Source: Syntrophaceae bacterium UBA5619 (GTDB taxonomy: Bacteria > Desulfobacterota > Syntrophia > Syntrophales > UBA5619). Taken from it: DNA of 12,050 nt. Shown one piece after another: positions 1 through 7,132 of this stretch. A program made the translations under genes and the position numbers. The notes beneath the pieces are model-generated. The model had not been told where the DNA came from. It made no database searches and saw nothing but the letters and a program-made list of their open reading frames with translations. The number at the start of each line of letters is the position of its first letter. Position 1 is the first letter of the stretch. The stretch spans positions 1 through 12,050 of the forward strand of contig DIKL01000042.1 of NCBI GenBank assembly GCA_002424545.1, read 5' to 3'.

Positions 1-231
1 CACATGAAACAGCGAGGAACCAAAACCGCTGAAGTGATCGAATTGATCCAGCGGGAGATCGACAAGGTGAACGCACAGGTAGCCCGCGTCGAGAACATCC
101 GGAAGTTCAGGATTCTGGATAAGAAGCTCTACACCGAGGACGGAGAGGTGACGCCAACGATGAAGGTCAAGCGCAAGGCGATCAATGCCCAGTTTGCCGA
201 TGTCATAGAAGAAATGTATCGTGGTGATTAA
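1..231 (+). CDS. Long-chain acyl-CoA synthetase, AMP-forming (C-terminal fragment)
   Basis: This is the 3' end of a gene that begins before the window. The reading frame is open from base 1, so the ATG at position 4 is probably internal. The visible 76 residues match the extreme C-terminal lobe of FadD/FAA-type long-chain fatty acid CoA ligases. They include the segment VENIRKFRIL, then GEVTPTMKVKR, which carries the conserved lysine region of the mobile C-terminal domain, and a closing helix ending in IEEMYRGD. In the family this domain swings over the active site so that fatty acyl-AMP can react with CoA. The gene converges on the thioesterase gene at 328-738. The ATP-binding half lies outside the window, so substrate chain length cannot be judged. 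Confidence 0.85.
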   Translation, partial: HMKQRGTKTAEVIELIQREIDKVNAQVARVENIRKFRILDKKLYTEDGEVTPTMKVKRKAINAQFADVIEEMYRGD

Positions 232-283
232 AAGACGCTGAACGTTGCGCTGGCGCCGCGTGGGGTGTCTGCGCAACGTCAGC
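229..283 (-). terminator. Intrinsic terminator between convergent genes
   Basis: A long imperfect hairpin spans 237-283. The arm 242-250 (ACGTTGCGC) pairs perfectly with 271-279. After a single bulged A at 241, four further pairs join 237-240 to 280-283. The loop is 20 nt. Read on the minus strand the stem is followed by TCTTTTAA (229-236), a short U-tract, so it most likely terminates the thioesterase transcript. On the plus strand no U-tract follows, so a bidirectional role is less certain. Confidence 0.6.
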
Positions 284-327
284 CGGCAATCATCCTCAAG
301 TTCCTTCCCTGTTGCGGAAGAATCCTT

Positions 328-738
328 CTATTCGCCTGCGATCTTCTGAATACCCGCTAAAAGTTTGCCTTCCATCGGCAATGCCTTCCCGGTGGCGGCG
401 TCCATGGCCACAAAGGTTGCGTCGGCGGATAGGATGGGTTTGTCGCGGTTGTTCTTGAGAATCCTTTGATGGATGATTCCGCTTTTGCGACCGATTTGAG
501 AAATTCCGCTCTCGATTCTCAACAGGTCGCCGAGAAAGGCCGGTTGTGAAAAATTGATGTTGATGTTGACGATAAAGAGCATGATCCCACTCGTTTTCAA
601 TACGGAGAGCACGTCTTCGTGTGGATCGAGAAGGTTGTAACGGGCTTCCTCCAAGAATTCCGTATAGCGCACGTTATTGACGTGGCCATGCTGATCCAGG
701 TGGTAGCCGCGAACCTTGATTTCGATGACACTTTTCAT
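328..738 (-). CDS. Acyl-CoA thioesterase, hotdog fold (4HBT/YbgC-like)
   Basis: A 136-aa protein of normal length for single-domain 4HBT thioesterases, which hydrolyse acyl-CoA to free acid and CoA in the cytoplasm. The N-terminal motif LDQHGHVNNVRYTEFLEEAR (residues 14-33) is the family signature, with Asp15 at the catalytic position and the GHVNN turn at the start of the long hotdog helix. A later segment (INFSQPAFLGDLLRIES) fits the second half of the sheet. The ribosome site is weak (CAGGA directly before ATG). The gene stands alone, facing the acyl-CoA synthetase end; a synthetase/thioesterase pair could adjust free CoA, but substrate is not readable from sequence. Confidence 0.85.
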   Translation of the reverse strand: MKSVIEIKVRGYHLDQHGHVNNVRYTEFLEEARYNLLDPHEDVLSVLKTSGIMLFIVNININFSQPAFLGDLLRIESGISQIGRKSGIIHQRILKNNRDKPILSADATFVAMDAATGKALPMEGKLLAGIQKIAGE

Positions 739-1226
739 TCCTGAAGCCTCGACGAGATGAATTTTCTTGACTCAAATTTGTGATCAACGGCATACAGGCA
801 TCAGTTGGTTGTGGGCAGTTGCATCACCTCCTTTTCATCCATCGCTGATTTAGATGTGAGGGCACTCGGGAAAATAATTTTCACTGCAAATTCGCTTTCA
901 ACTATCACATGCAAGGGTAAAATCAAGTACTATTTCTGAGGCATTGCGCTTATCAACCGATGCGGTTGACAAATTGATTGACGTGTCAATCGCTTTGTGT
1001 TAACGGCGAGTGGTTCGTTCAAAAGGGGGCGGGCGGTCCCGGATCGGGGCGGCCGTGCCGCGAGAAAAAGTCCTTTTATCCATCCTGCACCGGGGGATGC
1101 CAAAATCCGGCGCGATCGCCGGTCCCGTAATGAGGGGCATGATCGCACGCGTGACCGACGCGGAATGCAGGCCCCCGGAACGGATTCGATACGACGTGAA
1201 CAAGAAACCGACAGGAGGAAGACGCG
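739..1226. other. Non-coding divergent control region
   Basis: This 488-base stretch lies between the start of the thioesterase gene (-) and the carboxyltransferase gene (+). I see no convincing gene in it; the frames that cross 997-1226 are shadows without homology or ribosome sites. It holds an orphan minus-strand ribosome-site-like sequence near 822-835, an AT-rich palindrome GAAAATAATTTTC (870-882), and two adjacent inverted repeats (953-991). A GC-rich leader of about 220 nt precedes the carboxyltransferase. No clear sigma-70 pair could be fixed for either direction. Confidence 0.6.
953..991. promoter_or_regulatory. Two adjacent inverted repeats, candidate operators
   Basis: The first repeat is TCAACCG-ATG-CGGTTGA (953-969, perfect 7-bp arms). 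The second is GATTGAC-GT-GTCAATC (976-991, perfect 7-bp arms), only six bases later. Both end in TTGA/TCAA. The second overlaps a TTGACG that could serve as a -35 element (978-983) with a poor -10 near TTAACG (1000-1005, 16-bp spacing). A relative of the second repeat lies upstream of the acetoacetyl-CoA synthetase gene (10914-10933). The arrangement suits a dimeric repressor of the TetR type, common for acyl-CoA catabolic genes, but no regulator gene lies in the window to link to it. Confidence 0.5.
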
Positions 1227-2903
1227 ATGGCGGATGAGAAAAAGCAGAGAATGTCGAGGGCCGAACGCCTGGAAAAGGAGCGGGAGGCCAACGTGTTGCA
1301 CTGGGAGGAGCAGGACACCCTTCTTTTCAAACATCGTCAGGAGGCGTATGATATCGGCGGCCCCGACCAGGTGGCCCGCCTCGCCAAGCAGAACAAAAAA
1401 CCCATGCGGGACCTGGTCAAGATGCTGATCGATCCCGGCACGGAGTTCTTCGAACTCGGCCTCGACGCGGGGTATGACATCGGCAAGAAGCGGCTGTACG
1501 GTGGAGAGATCTACGAGCAGGAAAAGCGCGGTCACATCCCGGGCGGCGGCGTCATCACCGGGGTGGGCGTCGTCCACGGCAAGGACTGCATGATCTTTGC
1601 CAACGAGAACCGCTTCGCCGCCGGCAGCTATTTCCCCATCACCCTGAAGAAGCACATGCGCGCCCAGGCCATCGCCGAGCAGTGCGGCCTCCCCTGCATC
1701 TACATCGCCGATTCCGGCGGACTCAACCTGCCGCTTCAGGTGGGGTGCTTTGCGGACGACGGCCACTTCGGCACGATGTTCTACAACATGTGCCGCATGT
1801 CGGCGCGCGGCATCAAGCAGTTCACCCTGTCCACGGGCGGCAACACGGCGGGAGGGGCCTATATCGTCTATCTCGCCTCGGAATCGGTCATGATCGAGAA
1901 GCTCGCCTATGCGTTTCTCGCCGGCCCGCCGATGGTGAAGGCGGCGATCGGGGAGACGGTATCCATGGAAGACCTGGGTGGCGCCTATGTCCATACCCAG
2001 CATTCGGGAGGCTGCGACCACTTCGTCAGGACGCAGGAGGAAGGCATCGAAAAACTGCGGGCGATGATGGAATTCGAGCCGGCCCAGCCGCTCTGCATCG
2101 ACCGCCGGCCTTCGCGAGAACCCCGTTTCGATGTCAAGGAAATGATGCGCAGCACGCCCATTGATACCTACCACTACATCAACATCAAAGACACCCTCAA
2201 GTGTCTGGCGGACGACAGCTATTTCCACGAGTACAAGACGACCTACGGACCCGGGCGCGGCGACGCAATCGTCTGCGGCAAGATGTGGCTCAAGGGGATT
2301 CCCATTGGCGTTGTCGCGTCGAACGCCAGCGGCGTGATCTATATCGAAGCGGCCCGCAAGGCCACGGAATGGATGATCCGCTGCGGGAATTCAAAGCTGC
2401 CGGTTCTGTTCCTCCAGGGATCGCCCGGGTATATGGTCGGGAAGGCCGAGGAGTGGGGCGGCATCGGCAAGTACGGGTCCGACATGGTGCGGGCGTGCAG
2501 TTGCCTGAATGTTCCCAAGGTGACGTACGTCATCGGACCGGACCACGGGGCGGCGAATTACGGGATGTGCGGGCGCGCCTTCAAGCCGCGTTTCGCCTTC
2601 ACGAACATGCGGGGACGCACCACGGTCATGTCGGGCAACACCGCCGGCTTCATCCTGGAGACGCTGCGCCGGAAGAACATCGAGGCCAAGGGCGGCCAAA
2701 TCAACGAGGAGGAGATGGCGGCCTTTCGCCAGAAGATGCGCGACCGCTACAGCGAAGAGGGGCATCCCTTCTACACGGGGTCGCTCCTGTTCCACGACGG
2801 CGTGATCGCGTACAGCGAGGCGCGGGACCGGCTGGCACGCGCGTTCGAGATCGCCCTGCACGTTCCCATTCAGAAGTCCGACTGGGGCGATATGAAGGTG
2901 TAG
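1227..2903 (+). CDS. Acyl-CoA carboxylase carboxyltransferase subunit (MCC-beta / GcdA family)
   Basis: A 558-aa cytoplasmic protein made of two crotonase-like halves, the usual size for carboxyltransferase subunits that move CO2 between carboxybiotin and an acyl-CoA. Diagnostic stretches are ADSGGLNLPLQ (161-171), HFGTMFYN (180-187), GGNTAGGAY (204-212, first oxyanion site), FLAGPPMVKAA (230-240), LGGAYVHTQHSGGCDHF (250-266), the turn GYMVGKAEEWGGIGKYG (401-417) and NYGMCGRAFKPRF (444-456). Most resemble the 3-methylcrotonyl/propionyl-CoA carboxylase beta type, whereas HEYKTTYGP (334-342) recalls glutaconyl-CoA decarboxylase alpha. Two segments are unusual: VMSGNTAG (467-474), where VMGGxQAA is typical, and GVIAYSEAR (525-533), where GVIDPxxTR is typical. 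Start is fixed by AGGAGG (1213-1218), 8 nt before ATG. It leads the operon with hydratase, lyase-like and biotin carrier genes. Family is secure; the acyl substrate is not. Confidence 0.88.
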   Translation: MADEKKQRMSRAERLEKEREANVLHWEEQDTLLFKHRQEAYDIGGPDQVARLAKQNKKPMRDLVKMLIDPGTEFFELGLDAGYDIGKKRLYGGEIYEQEKRGHIPGGGVITGVGVVHGKDCMIFANENRFAAGSYFPITLKKHMRAQAIAEQCGLPCIYIADSGGLNLPLQVGCFADDGHFGTMFYNMCRMSARGIKQFTLSTGGNTAGGAYIVYLASESVMIEKLAYAFLAGPPMVKAAIGETVSMEDLGGAYVHTQHSGGCDHFVRTQEEGIEKLRAMMEFEPAQPLCIDRRPSREPRFDVKEMMRSTPIDTYHYINIKDTLKCLADDSYFHEYKTTYGPGRGDAIVCGKMWLKGIPIGVVASNASGVIYIEAARKATEWMIRCGNSKLPVLFLQGSPGYMVGKAEEWGGIGKYGSDMVRACSCLNVPKVTYVIGPDHGAANYGMCGRAFKPRFAFTNMRGRTTVMSGNTAGFILETLRRKNIEAKGGQINEEEMAAFRQKMRDRYSEEGHPFYTGSLLFHDGVIAYSEARDRLARAFEIALHVPIQKSDWGDMKV

Positions 2904-2941
2904 GGTTTCAAACAGGATCAGGCTCGAAGGAGGAAAGCGAA

Positions 2942-3739
2942 ATGGCGGAAGTTCTGCTGCAGGAAAAAACGGCGGAAGGGATTCTGATTCTTACCTTGAA
3001 TCGCCCGGAGGCCATGAATTGCTTCAATTTCGATCTGCTGGCCGCCCTGGGTGATGCCATCCGGGAGGCGAATTTCGACAACGATTTGCGCTGCATCATC
3101 ATTACGGCCGCAACGGGCGCGGACCCGAAGAAGGCCTCCTTTTCCACCGGGGCCGATCTCAAGGAGCGGAGGACGCTCACCCCGGATCAGGTCCGTCGGT
3201 TCATCTTCACCATCCGCAATACCTTTACGGCCGTGGAGCAGGTCCGGGTGCCCGTGATCGCCGCGATCAACGGTTTTGCCTTCGGCGGCGGAACGGAACT
3301 GGCCCTGGCCTGCGATATCCGGATCGCCTCGTCGAACGTCGTCATGGGACTGACGGAAACGAGCCTCGCCATCATTCCCGGCGCCGGCGGAACGCAGCGG
3401 CTGCCGCGGATCGTCGGAATGGCCAAGGCGAAAGAGCTGATCTTCACGGCGCGGCGGATCAACGCCCAGACGGCCTTGGAGATCGGGCTCGTGAACAAGG
3501 TCGTGGAACCCGAGCAGTTGCTGGATGCCGCCCTGGAGATGGCCCGCGAAATCGCGAAGAACGGCCCCATCGGGATTGCCCAGGCGAAGTTCGCCATCAA
3601 TTACGGCATGGAGGCCAGCCTGGGGGTCGCGCTGCCGCTGGAATCCAAGGCCTATGAGGTGACGATCCCGACGAAAGACCGCCTGGAGGCGCTTGCCGCC
3701 TTCGCCGAAAAACGCAAGCCCGTCTTCAAGGGCGAGTAG
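2942..3739 (+). CDS. Enoyl-CoA hydratase (crotonase family)
   Basis: A 265-aa protein of standard crotonase length, hydrating a 2-enoyl-CoA to the 3-hydroxyacyl-CoA. The oxyanion-hole element FSTGADLKE (67-75) and GFAFGGGTELALACD (111-125) are present. Both catalytic glutamates of true hydratases are kept: Glu119 in GGGTEL and Glu139 in the TETSLAIIPGAGGTQRLPR block (138-156). This argues against an isomerase or other crotonase side branch. The frame is open far upstream (to 2201) inside the preceding gene, but AAGGAGG (2927-2933), 8 nt before the ATG at 2942, and the start of homology at MAEVLLQEK fix the start. Between a carboxyltransferase and an HMG-CoA-lyase-like gene, 3-methylglutaconyl-CoA hydratase (AUH/LiuC role) is the most natural guess; general crotonase activity is the alternative. 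Confidence 0.9.
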   Translation: MAEVLLQEKTAEGILILTLNRPEAMNCFNFDLLAALGDAIREANFDNDLRCIIITAATGADPKKASFSTGADLKERRTLTPDQVRRFIFTIRNTFTAVEQVRVPVIAAINGFAFGGGTELALACDIRIASSNVVMGLTETSLAIIPGAGGTQRLPRIVGMAKAKELIFTARRINAQTALEIGLVNKVVEPEQLLDAALEMAREIAKNGPIGIAQAKFAINYGMEASLGVALPLESKAYEVTIPTKDRLEALAAFAEKRKPVFKGE

Positions 3740-3787
3740 GACCGAGCAGCAAACGGACAGACAGGATAAGATCACAGGGAGGCTTTT

Positions 3788-4960
3788 ATGACAGAGTATG
3801 ATTACTGGAAAATCTTTCCGCGCATGCCCCGGAAGGTCACCATCGGCGACATCACCATCCGCGACGGTTTCCAGCATGAGGAGAAATTCATCTCCACCGC
3901 GGCGAAGATCTTTTATGCCGAAGAGATGATCCTGGCGGGCTGCCGGGAGATCGAGCTGACCAATCTCGGCAACCCGGCGGGCATTCCCCAGTTCCGCGAT
4001 GCGGAGCAGGTCCTCTCCTATTTCCGGAGCGACCGGTTCCTGAAGCGGATCTCGAAGAAAGGCATCAAGCCGGAAGACATCACCTATACGGCGGTTACCA
4101 TCCGCGAGCCGGCGGTGGACCGGGCGATCGAGTTGAAAAACAAGGGCATCGGGCCGGACCGAATCCTGATGATGGTTTCCACGGACCCCGAGCACCACTT
4201 CGCCAACTCGGGCACAACGCTATCCATGTACTGGAAAGAGGCGGAGCGCTGCATTCAAAAAGCGGCGGACGCCGGGATCAAGATGTGCGGAACCGTCAGC
4301 ACGATCTGGGGCAGTCCCATCACCGGGGCGACCCGGCTGGAGGATGCCGTGGAGTTCACGAAGCGCTGGTTGTCGATCGGGGCCTGCGACATCGAACACG
4401 CCGACCACGATGGCTCGGCCTCGGCCGCACAGGTCTATCGCTACTTCTCGATGATCCTCGACGAAATCCCCGTGCCGGAGGTCCATCTGGCCCATTTCCA
4501 CGAGACGAAGCGGGTGGCTTCGGCCTCCGTGCTCGCGGCGCTCCAGGCCGGGATCACGCGCTTCGAAGGGACGCTAGGCGGCCTGGGCGGACAGCCGGCC
4601 AATTTCCTCGACGACTGCCCCATGCGGGGCACGGGCGAGTATTACTACAAGGATCCGCGCTATGTGGGGCTGATCACCATGGAGGACCTGCTCGTCATGA
4701 TCGACGAGCTGGGGATCGAACACCGCTATGACGTCGATCGCGTCCTGTGGCTCGGCGAGAAGATGGAAAAGACCATCGGTCGCAGGCTGCGCTCCGAGGC
4801 CATCTACAACGGGCGCACCCTGAAGGAAGGACATATGGAATTTGCCCGCCCGGGGCTCAAGAAACTGATCGAGAAGCAGGGCGAGAAGCCCGGGCAGCTC
4901 GTCCCCGCGGACTGGGCGCCCCGGGCGATGCTGCCGGAGAAATATCGCGCCCGTTCGTAA
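3788..4960 (+). CDS. HMG-CoA-lyase-like DRE-TIM metallolyase lacking the catalytic Cys
   Basis: A 390-aa protein, longer than typical HMG-CoA lyases (about 300 aa). The DRE-TIM barrel is evident: ITIRDGFQHEEKFIST (22-37) matches the PRDGLQNE region with the catalytic Arg25-Asp26 pair; ELTNLGNPAGIPQF (56-69) follows; and HFHET (236-240) supplies the HxH metal ligands (His236, His238). Where HMG-CoA lyases have GLGGCP with the essential cysteine, this protein has GLGGQP (265-270, Gln269). An extra stretch, FLDDCPMRGTGEYYYKDPRYVG, follows (273-294, written here only as a position guide), with Cys277. The C-terminal 70 residues have no counterpart in the short lyases. AGGGAGG (3776-3782) sets the start. 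Context suggests cleavage of a 3-hydroxy-3-methylglutaryl-CoA-like compound, or a related aldol or Claisen reaction; the missing Cys leaves the reaction open. Confidence 0.75.
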   Translation: MTEYDYWKIFPRMPRKVTIGDITIRDGFQHEEKFISTAAKIFYAEEMILAGCREIELTNLGNPAGIPQFRDAEQVLSYFRSDRFLKRISKKGIKPEDITYTAVTIREPAVDRAIELKNKGIGPDRILMMVSTDPEHHFANSGTTLSMYWKEAERCIQKAADAGIKMCGTVSTIWGSPITGATRLEDAVEFTKRWLSIGACDIEHADHDGSASAAQVYRYFSMILDEIPVPEVHLAHFHETKRVASASVLAALQAGITRFEGTLGGLGGQPANFLDDCPMRGTGEYYYKDPRYVGLITMEDLLVMIDELGIEHRYDVDRVLWLGEKMEKTIGRRLRSEAIYNGRTLKEGHMEFARPGLKKLIEKQGEKPGQLVPADWAPRAMLPEKYRARS

Positions 4961-5045
4961 ACCCGGATTCCCCTGGGCGCGCGGACTTGAGCTGTGCGGA
5001 GCAGACACGAGAGGAATGAGATATCTTTGAGAGGAGGTCTTGCAG

Positions 5046-5261
5046 ATGAGTGTGGATATTACAGCGCCGATGCCGGGAACGATTGCGGAGATCCTGGTCG
5101 AGGTCGGTGATCAGGTCGCGGCGGACGACGAACTGATCATCCTGGAAGCGATGAAGATGGAGAATCCCATCGTCGCGCCGGCGGACGGGACGGTCAAGGA
5201 GATCAAGGTCGGGGAGAAGGACAAGGTCGATACGAATCAGGTTCTGATGATCCTGGAATAG
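5046..5261 (+). CDS. Biotin carboxyl carrier protein (stand-alone biotinyl domain)
   Basis: A 71-aa single biotinyl domain. The hairpin motif EAMKMENP (34-41) contains Lys37, the residue biotinylated by BirA-type ligases. TAPMPGTI (6-13) and VAPADGTVKEI are the symmetric halves of the flattened barrel, and VGDQV/VGEKDKV mark the two turns. It has no Ala/Pro linker or membrane segment. A TTG at 5040 is in frame, but AGGAGG (5032-5037) lies 8 nt before the ATG at 5046, so the ATG is preferred. It would carry carboxybiotin to the carboxyltransferase four genes upstream in the same operon. A biotin carboxylase (or a membrane decarboxylase, if this is a decarboxylase) must be encoded elsewhere. 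Confidence 0.93.
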   Translation: MSVDITAPMPGTIAEILVEVGDQVAADDELIILEAMKMENPIVAPADGTVKEIKVGEKDKVDTNQVLMILE

Positions 5262-5281
5262 AACCGGTCGAGCGGATGGTT

Positions 5282-5302
5282 CGGCCCTCGCAGCGGGGGC
5301 CG
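5282..5302. terminator. GC-rich hairpin between convergent operons (weak terminator candidate)
   Basis: CGGCCC (5282-5287) pairs with GGGCCG (5297-5302) across a 9-nt loop, 20 bases after the biotin carrier stop. No U-tract follows in either direction, so intrinsic termination is doubtful. The rest of the 134-base convergent gap (5262-5395) shows nothing else I can support. Confidence 0.25.
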
Positions 5303-5395
5303 GCCATGCGCCGTCTTCATCGGGCGCCCGACAGGGAGGTCCGCATCCTTTTGGCCGGTGGGACGTGGCCGGGTTTCGGAAGGATCAGGCGGGGA

Positions 5396-5791
5396 TCATT
5401 TGATCGGCCACTCGCCGCGCTCCTCGAGAACCTCCCGATATGCGGCCAGGGCTTCGTTGACCGCCGGCATGCCGGCGTAGGTCCCAACCTGAAAGAAAAT
5501 TTCCGCGAGCTTCCGGGCATCGCATCCCACATTCAGGGCCGCGTTCACATGGAGTTTCAGCTCATCCGTTGCCCGGAGCGCCGCGAGCATCGCACAGGCC
5601 GCCATCTGGCGTTCCGGGAGTGTCAGAACCGTCCGGGAATAAAGATTGCCCGTGATAAAGCGGGAAAAATCGTTGGCCAGTTCCCGGTCGAATTCACGCC
5701 ACGTCCGATACGGCGGATCCATCCGGATGCCCCGTCCGAACAGTATTTCCGCCGTTTCCCGCGTCCGTTTTCTGAGGGTTTCTTCATCCAT
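5396..5791 (-). CDS. Carboxymuconolactone decarboxylase family protein
   Basis: A 131-aa all-helical protein of typical CMD/AhpD-fold length. The signature runs from LTLPERQMAACAMLAAL (56-72) through the E-x3-H pair Glu77/His81 in DELKLHVNAALNVG (76-89) to the C-terminal AEIFFQVGTYAGMPAVNEAL (96-115). The CxxC pair of AhpD peroxidase-like members is absent (only Cys66 and Cys90, far apart), so a disulfide-based peroxidase role is unlikely. The family includes gamma-carboxymuconolactone decarboxylases and many members of unknown job. It is the last gene of the minus operon, starting 23 bases after the deacetylase stop, with a weak ribosome site (GGGG just before ATG). Function in this context is unknown. 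Confidence 0.85.
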   Translation of the reverse strand: MDEETLRKRTRETAEILFGRGIRMDPPYRTWREFDRELANDFSRFITGNLYSRTVLTLPERQMAACAMLAALRATDELKLHVNAALNVGCDARKLAEIFFQVGTYAGMPAVNEALAAYREVLEERGEWPIK

Positions 5792-5814
5792 CCCCGATCG
5801 TCCATCCGTTCCGT

Positions 5815-7122
5815 TTACTTGACCCGAAAGATGTCCTGGTCACGGTCCTGGAAATAGACATGCTGATAGCGTCCCGGGTTCGTCAGGGCGAAGAATTCTT
5901 CGCCGTCATGACGACACTCGGGGCAGGCGCCGGCCGAGAGAATCACCGCGTAGATCCGGTTTCCCGTGTCGGCGATGGAATCGATCATGACGAGTCCGCC
6001 ACAATCGGAGCAGACCCGCACCGTCTCTTCCTGCTGTTCGCTGATCCCATCGGTGTCGTAGTAGATGCGCTTGCGCCGCTTCACATACTTGGCCTGTCCA
6101 ACCGCCTTCTCCCGCAGGGCGTCGCGATTTTTCCACAGCTTGTAGATCTGTTCCGCCTCCCGCTCGATGGTGCGCTTCAGGTCGTCCGATTCCCGCAGGC
6201 TCGTGGGGTTGTAGTCGGGTTCCTTGACGTGGCTGAAGTCGAGACCGGCCATCGCCAGGATGATGCCGACGTTGACGTACGGCAGCGCCCCCTCGATGGA
6301 ATAGCCCCCCTCGAGGACGGCGATGTCCGGCTTCAGGCGTTCGTTCAGCGTCGCATACCCCTGGGCCGTGAAGCGCATGTTGGTGATCGGGTCCGTGTAG
6401 TGATTGTCCTGGCCGGCGGAGTTGATGATCAGGTCCGGTTTGAAGTCGTTGATGATCGGCTGGATGGCGTGTTCGAGAATATACAGAAATCCGTCCTCGG
6501 ACGTCCGCGGGGGCAGGGGGATGTTGATCGTCGCGCCCATCGCATTGGGACCGCCGAACTCCTCATGGAATCCTGTGCCGGGATAGAGTGTCCGGCCGTC
6601 CTGGTGAATCGACAGACACAGGGTGTTCGGGTCGTTCCAGAAGATATCCTGCGTCCCGTCTCCGTGGTGGCAATCCGTATCGATGACCGCGATCCGCTTC
6701 GCGCCGTAGTGTTTGCGGATGTAACCGATCATGACGGCTTCGATATTGATGTTGCAGAATCCCCGGGCGCCGTGGACGACGAGCATCGCGTGATGACCGG
6801 GCGGACGGACTAGGGCGAAGGCGTTGTCGACCTCGCCACTCAAGACCTTGTCGGCCGCCGTGATGGCCCCGCCGGCCGAGATCAGGTGGGATTCCGTGAT
6901 CACGCTGCGCGCGTCGGGCACGCAGACATGGACGCGGTTGATGTCCTCCACCGTCGCCAATCCGGGCTTGTACTCGATGATGTTGTCGAAATCCAGCAGG
7001 CCTTCTTCGAAGACCTGGTCCTGCGTGTACAGCAGTCGCTCTTCCCTTTCGGGATGTGTCGGCGAGATGGCCCAGTCGAACGCCGGGAAGAAGATCAGTC
7101 CTGTTTTTCTCGTTCTGGTCAT
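5815..7122 (-). CDS. Histone deacetylase family (AcuC/acetylpolyamine-type) enzyme with C-terminal zinc ribbon
   Basis: A 435-aa protein. Residues 1 to about 300 form a complete arginase-like deacetylase core: RPPGHHA (106-112) with the His110/His111 charge-relay pair; DTDCHHGDGT (148-157) giving zinc ligands Asp150 and His152; AGQDNHYTDP (236-245) giving the third ligand Asp239; and EGGYSIEG (271-278) with the transition-state Tyr274. All expected catalytic residues are present, so it should be an active zinc amidohydrolase on acyl-lysine, acetylpolyamine or a similar amide. The last 135 residues are an extension: a charged helical stretch, then two CxxC pairs (371/374 and 400/403) that look like a zinc ribbon. 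The start is 10 bases after the upstream stop, with GGAG overlapping the gap. Substrate is not predictable; AcuC-like deacetylation of acyl-CoA synthetases is one option. Confidence 0.9.
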   Translation of the reverse strand: MTRTRKTGLIFFPAFDWAISPTHPEREERLLYTQDQVFEEGLLDFDNIIEYKPGLATVEDINRVHVCVPDARSVITESHLISAGGAITAADKVLSGEVDNAFALVRPPGHHAMLVVHGARGFCNINIEAVMIGYIRKHYGAKRIAVIDTDCHHGDGTQDIFWNDPNTLCLSIHQDGRTLYPGTGFHEEFGGPNAMGATINIPLPPRTSEDGFLYILEHAIQPIINDFKPDLIINSAGQDNHYTDPITNMRFTAQGYATLNERLKPDIAVLEGGYSIEGALPYVNVGIILAMAGLDFSHVKEPDYNPTSLRESDDLKRTIEREAEQIYKLWKNRDALREKAVGQAKYVKRRKRIYYDTDGISEQQEETVRVCSDCGGLVMIDSIADTGNRIYAVILSAGACPECRHDGEEFFALTNPGRYQHVYFQDRDQDIFRVK

Positions 7123-7132
7123 GCGGTTCTCC

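Noticed and set aside
870..882. AT-rich palindrome GAAAATAATTTTC as a metal-regulator box
   Set aside because: Only 13 bases with 5-bp arms and no match I can defend to a Fur-type site; likely chance in an AT-rich intergenic patch.
930..2228. 432-codon open frame on the minus strand
   Set aside because: It is antisense to the carboxyltransferase gene, its translation is Arg/His-rich without recognisable domains, and the plus-strand protein is an unmistakable family member.
2201..2941. Upstream extension of the enoyl-CoA hydratase frame
   Set aside because: It overlaps the carboxyltransferase gene in another frame and is low in homology; the ribosome site and homology both start at 2942.
5276..5857. 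193-codon plus-strand frame
   Set aside because: Antisense to the carboxymuconolactone decarboxylase family gene and the convergent gap; no homology or ribosome site.
5860..6813. 317-codon plus-strand frame
   Set aside because: It is the shadow of the deacetylase-family gene; composition is atypical and there is no ribosome site.
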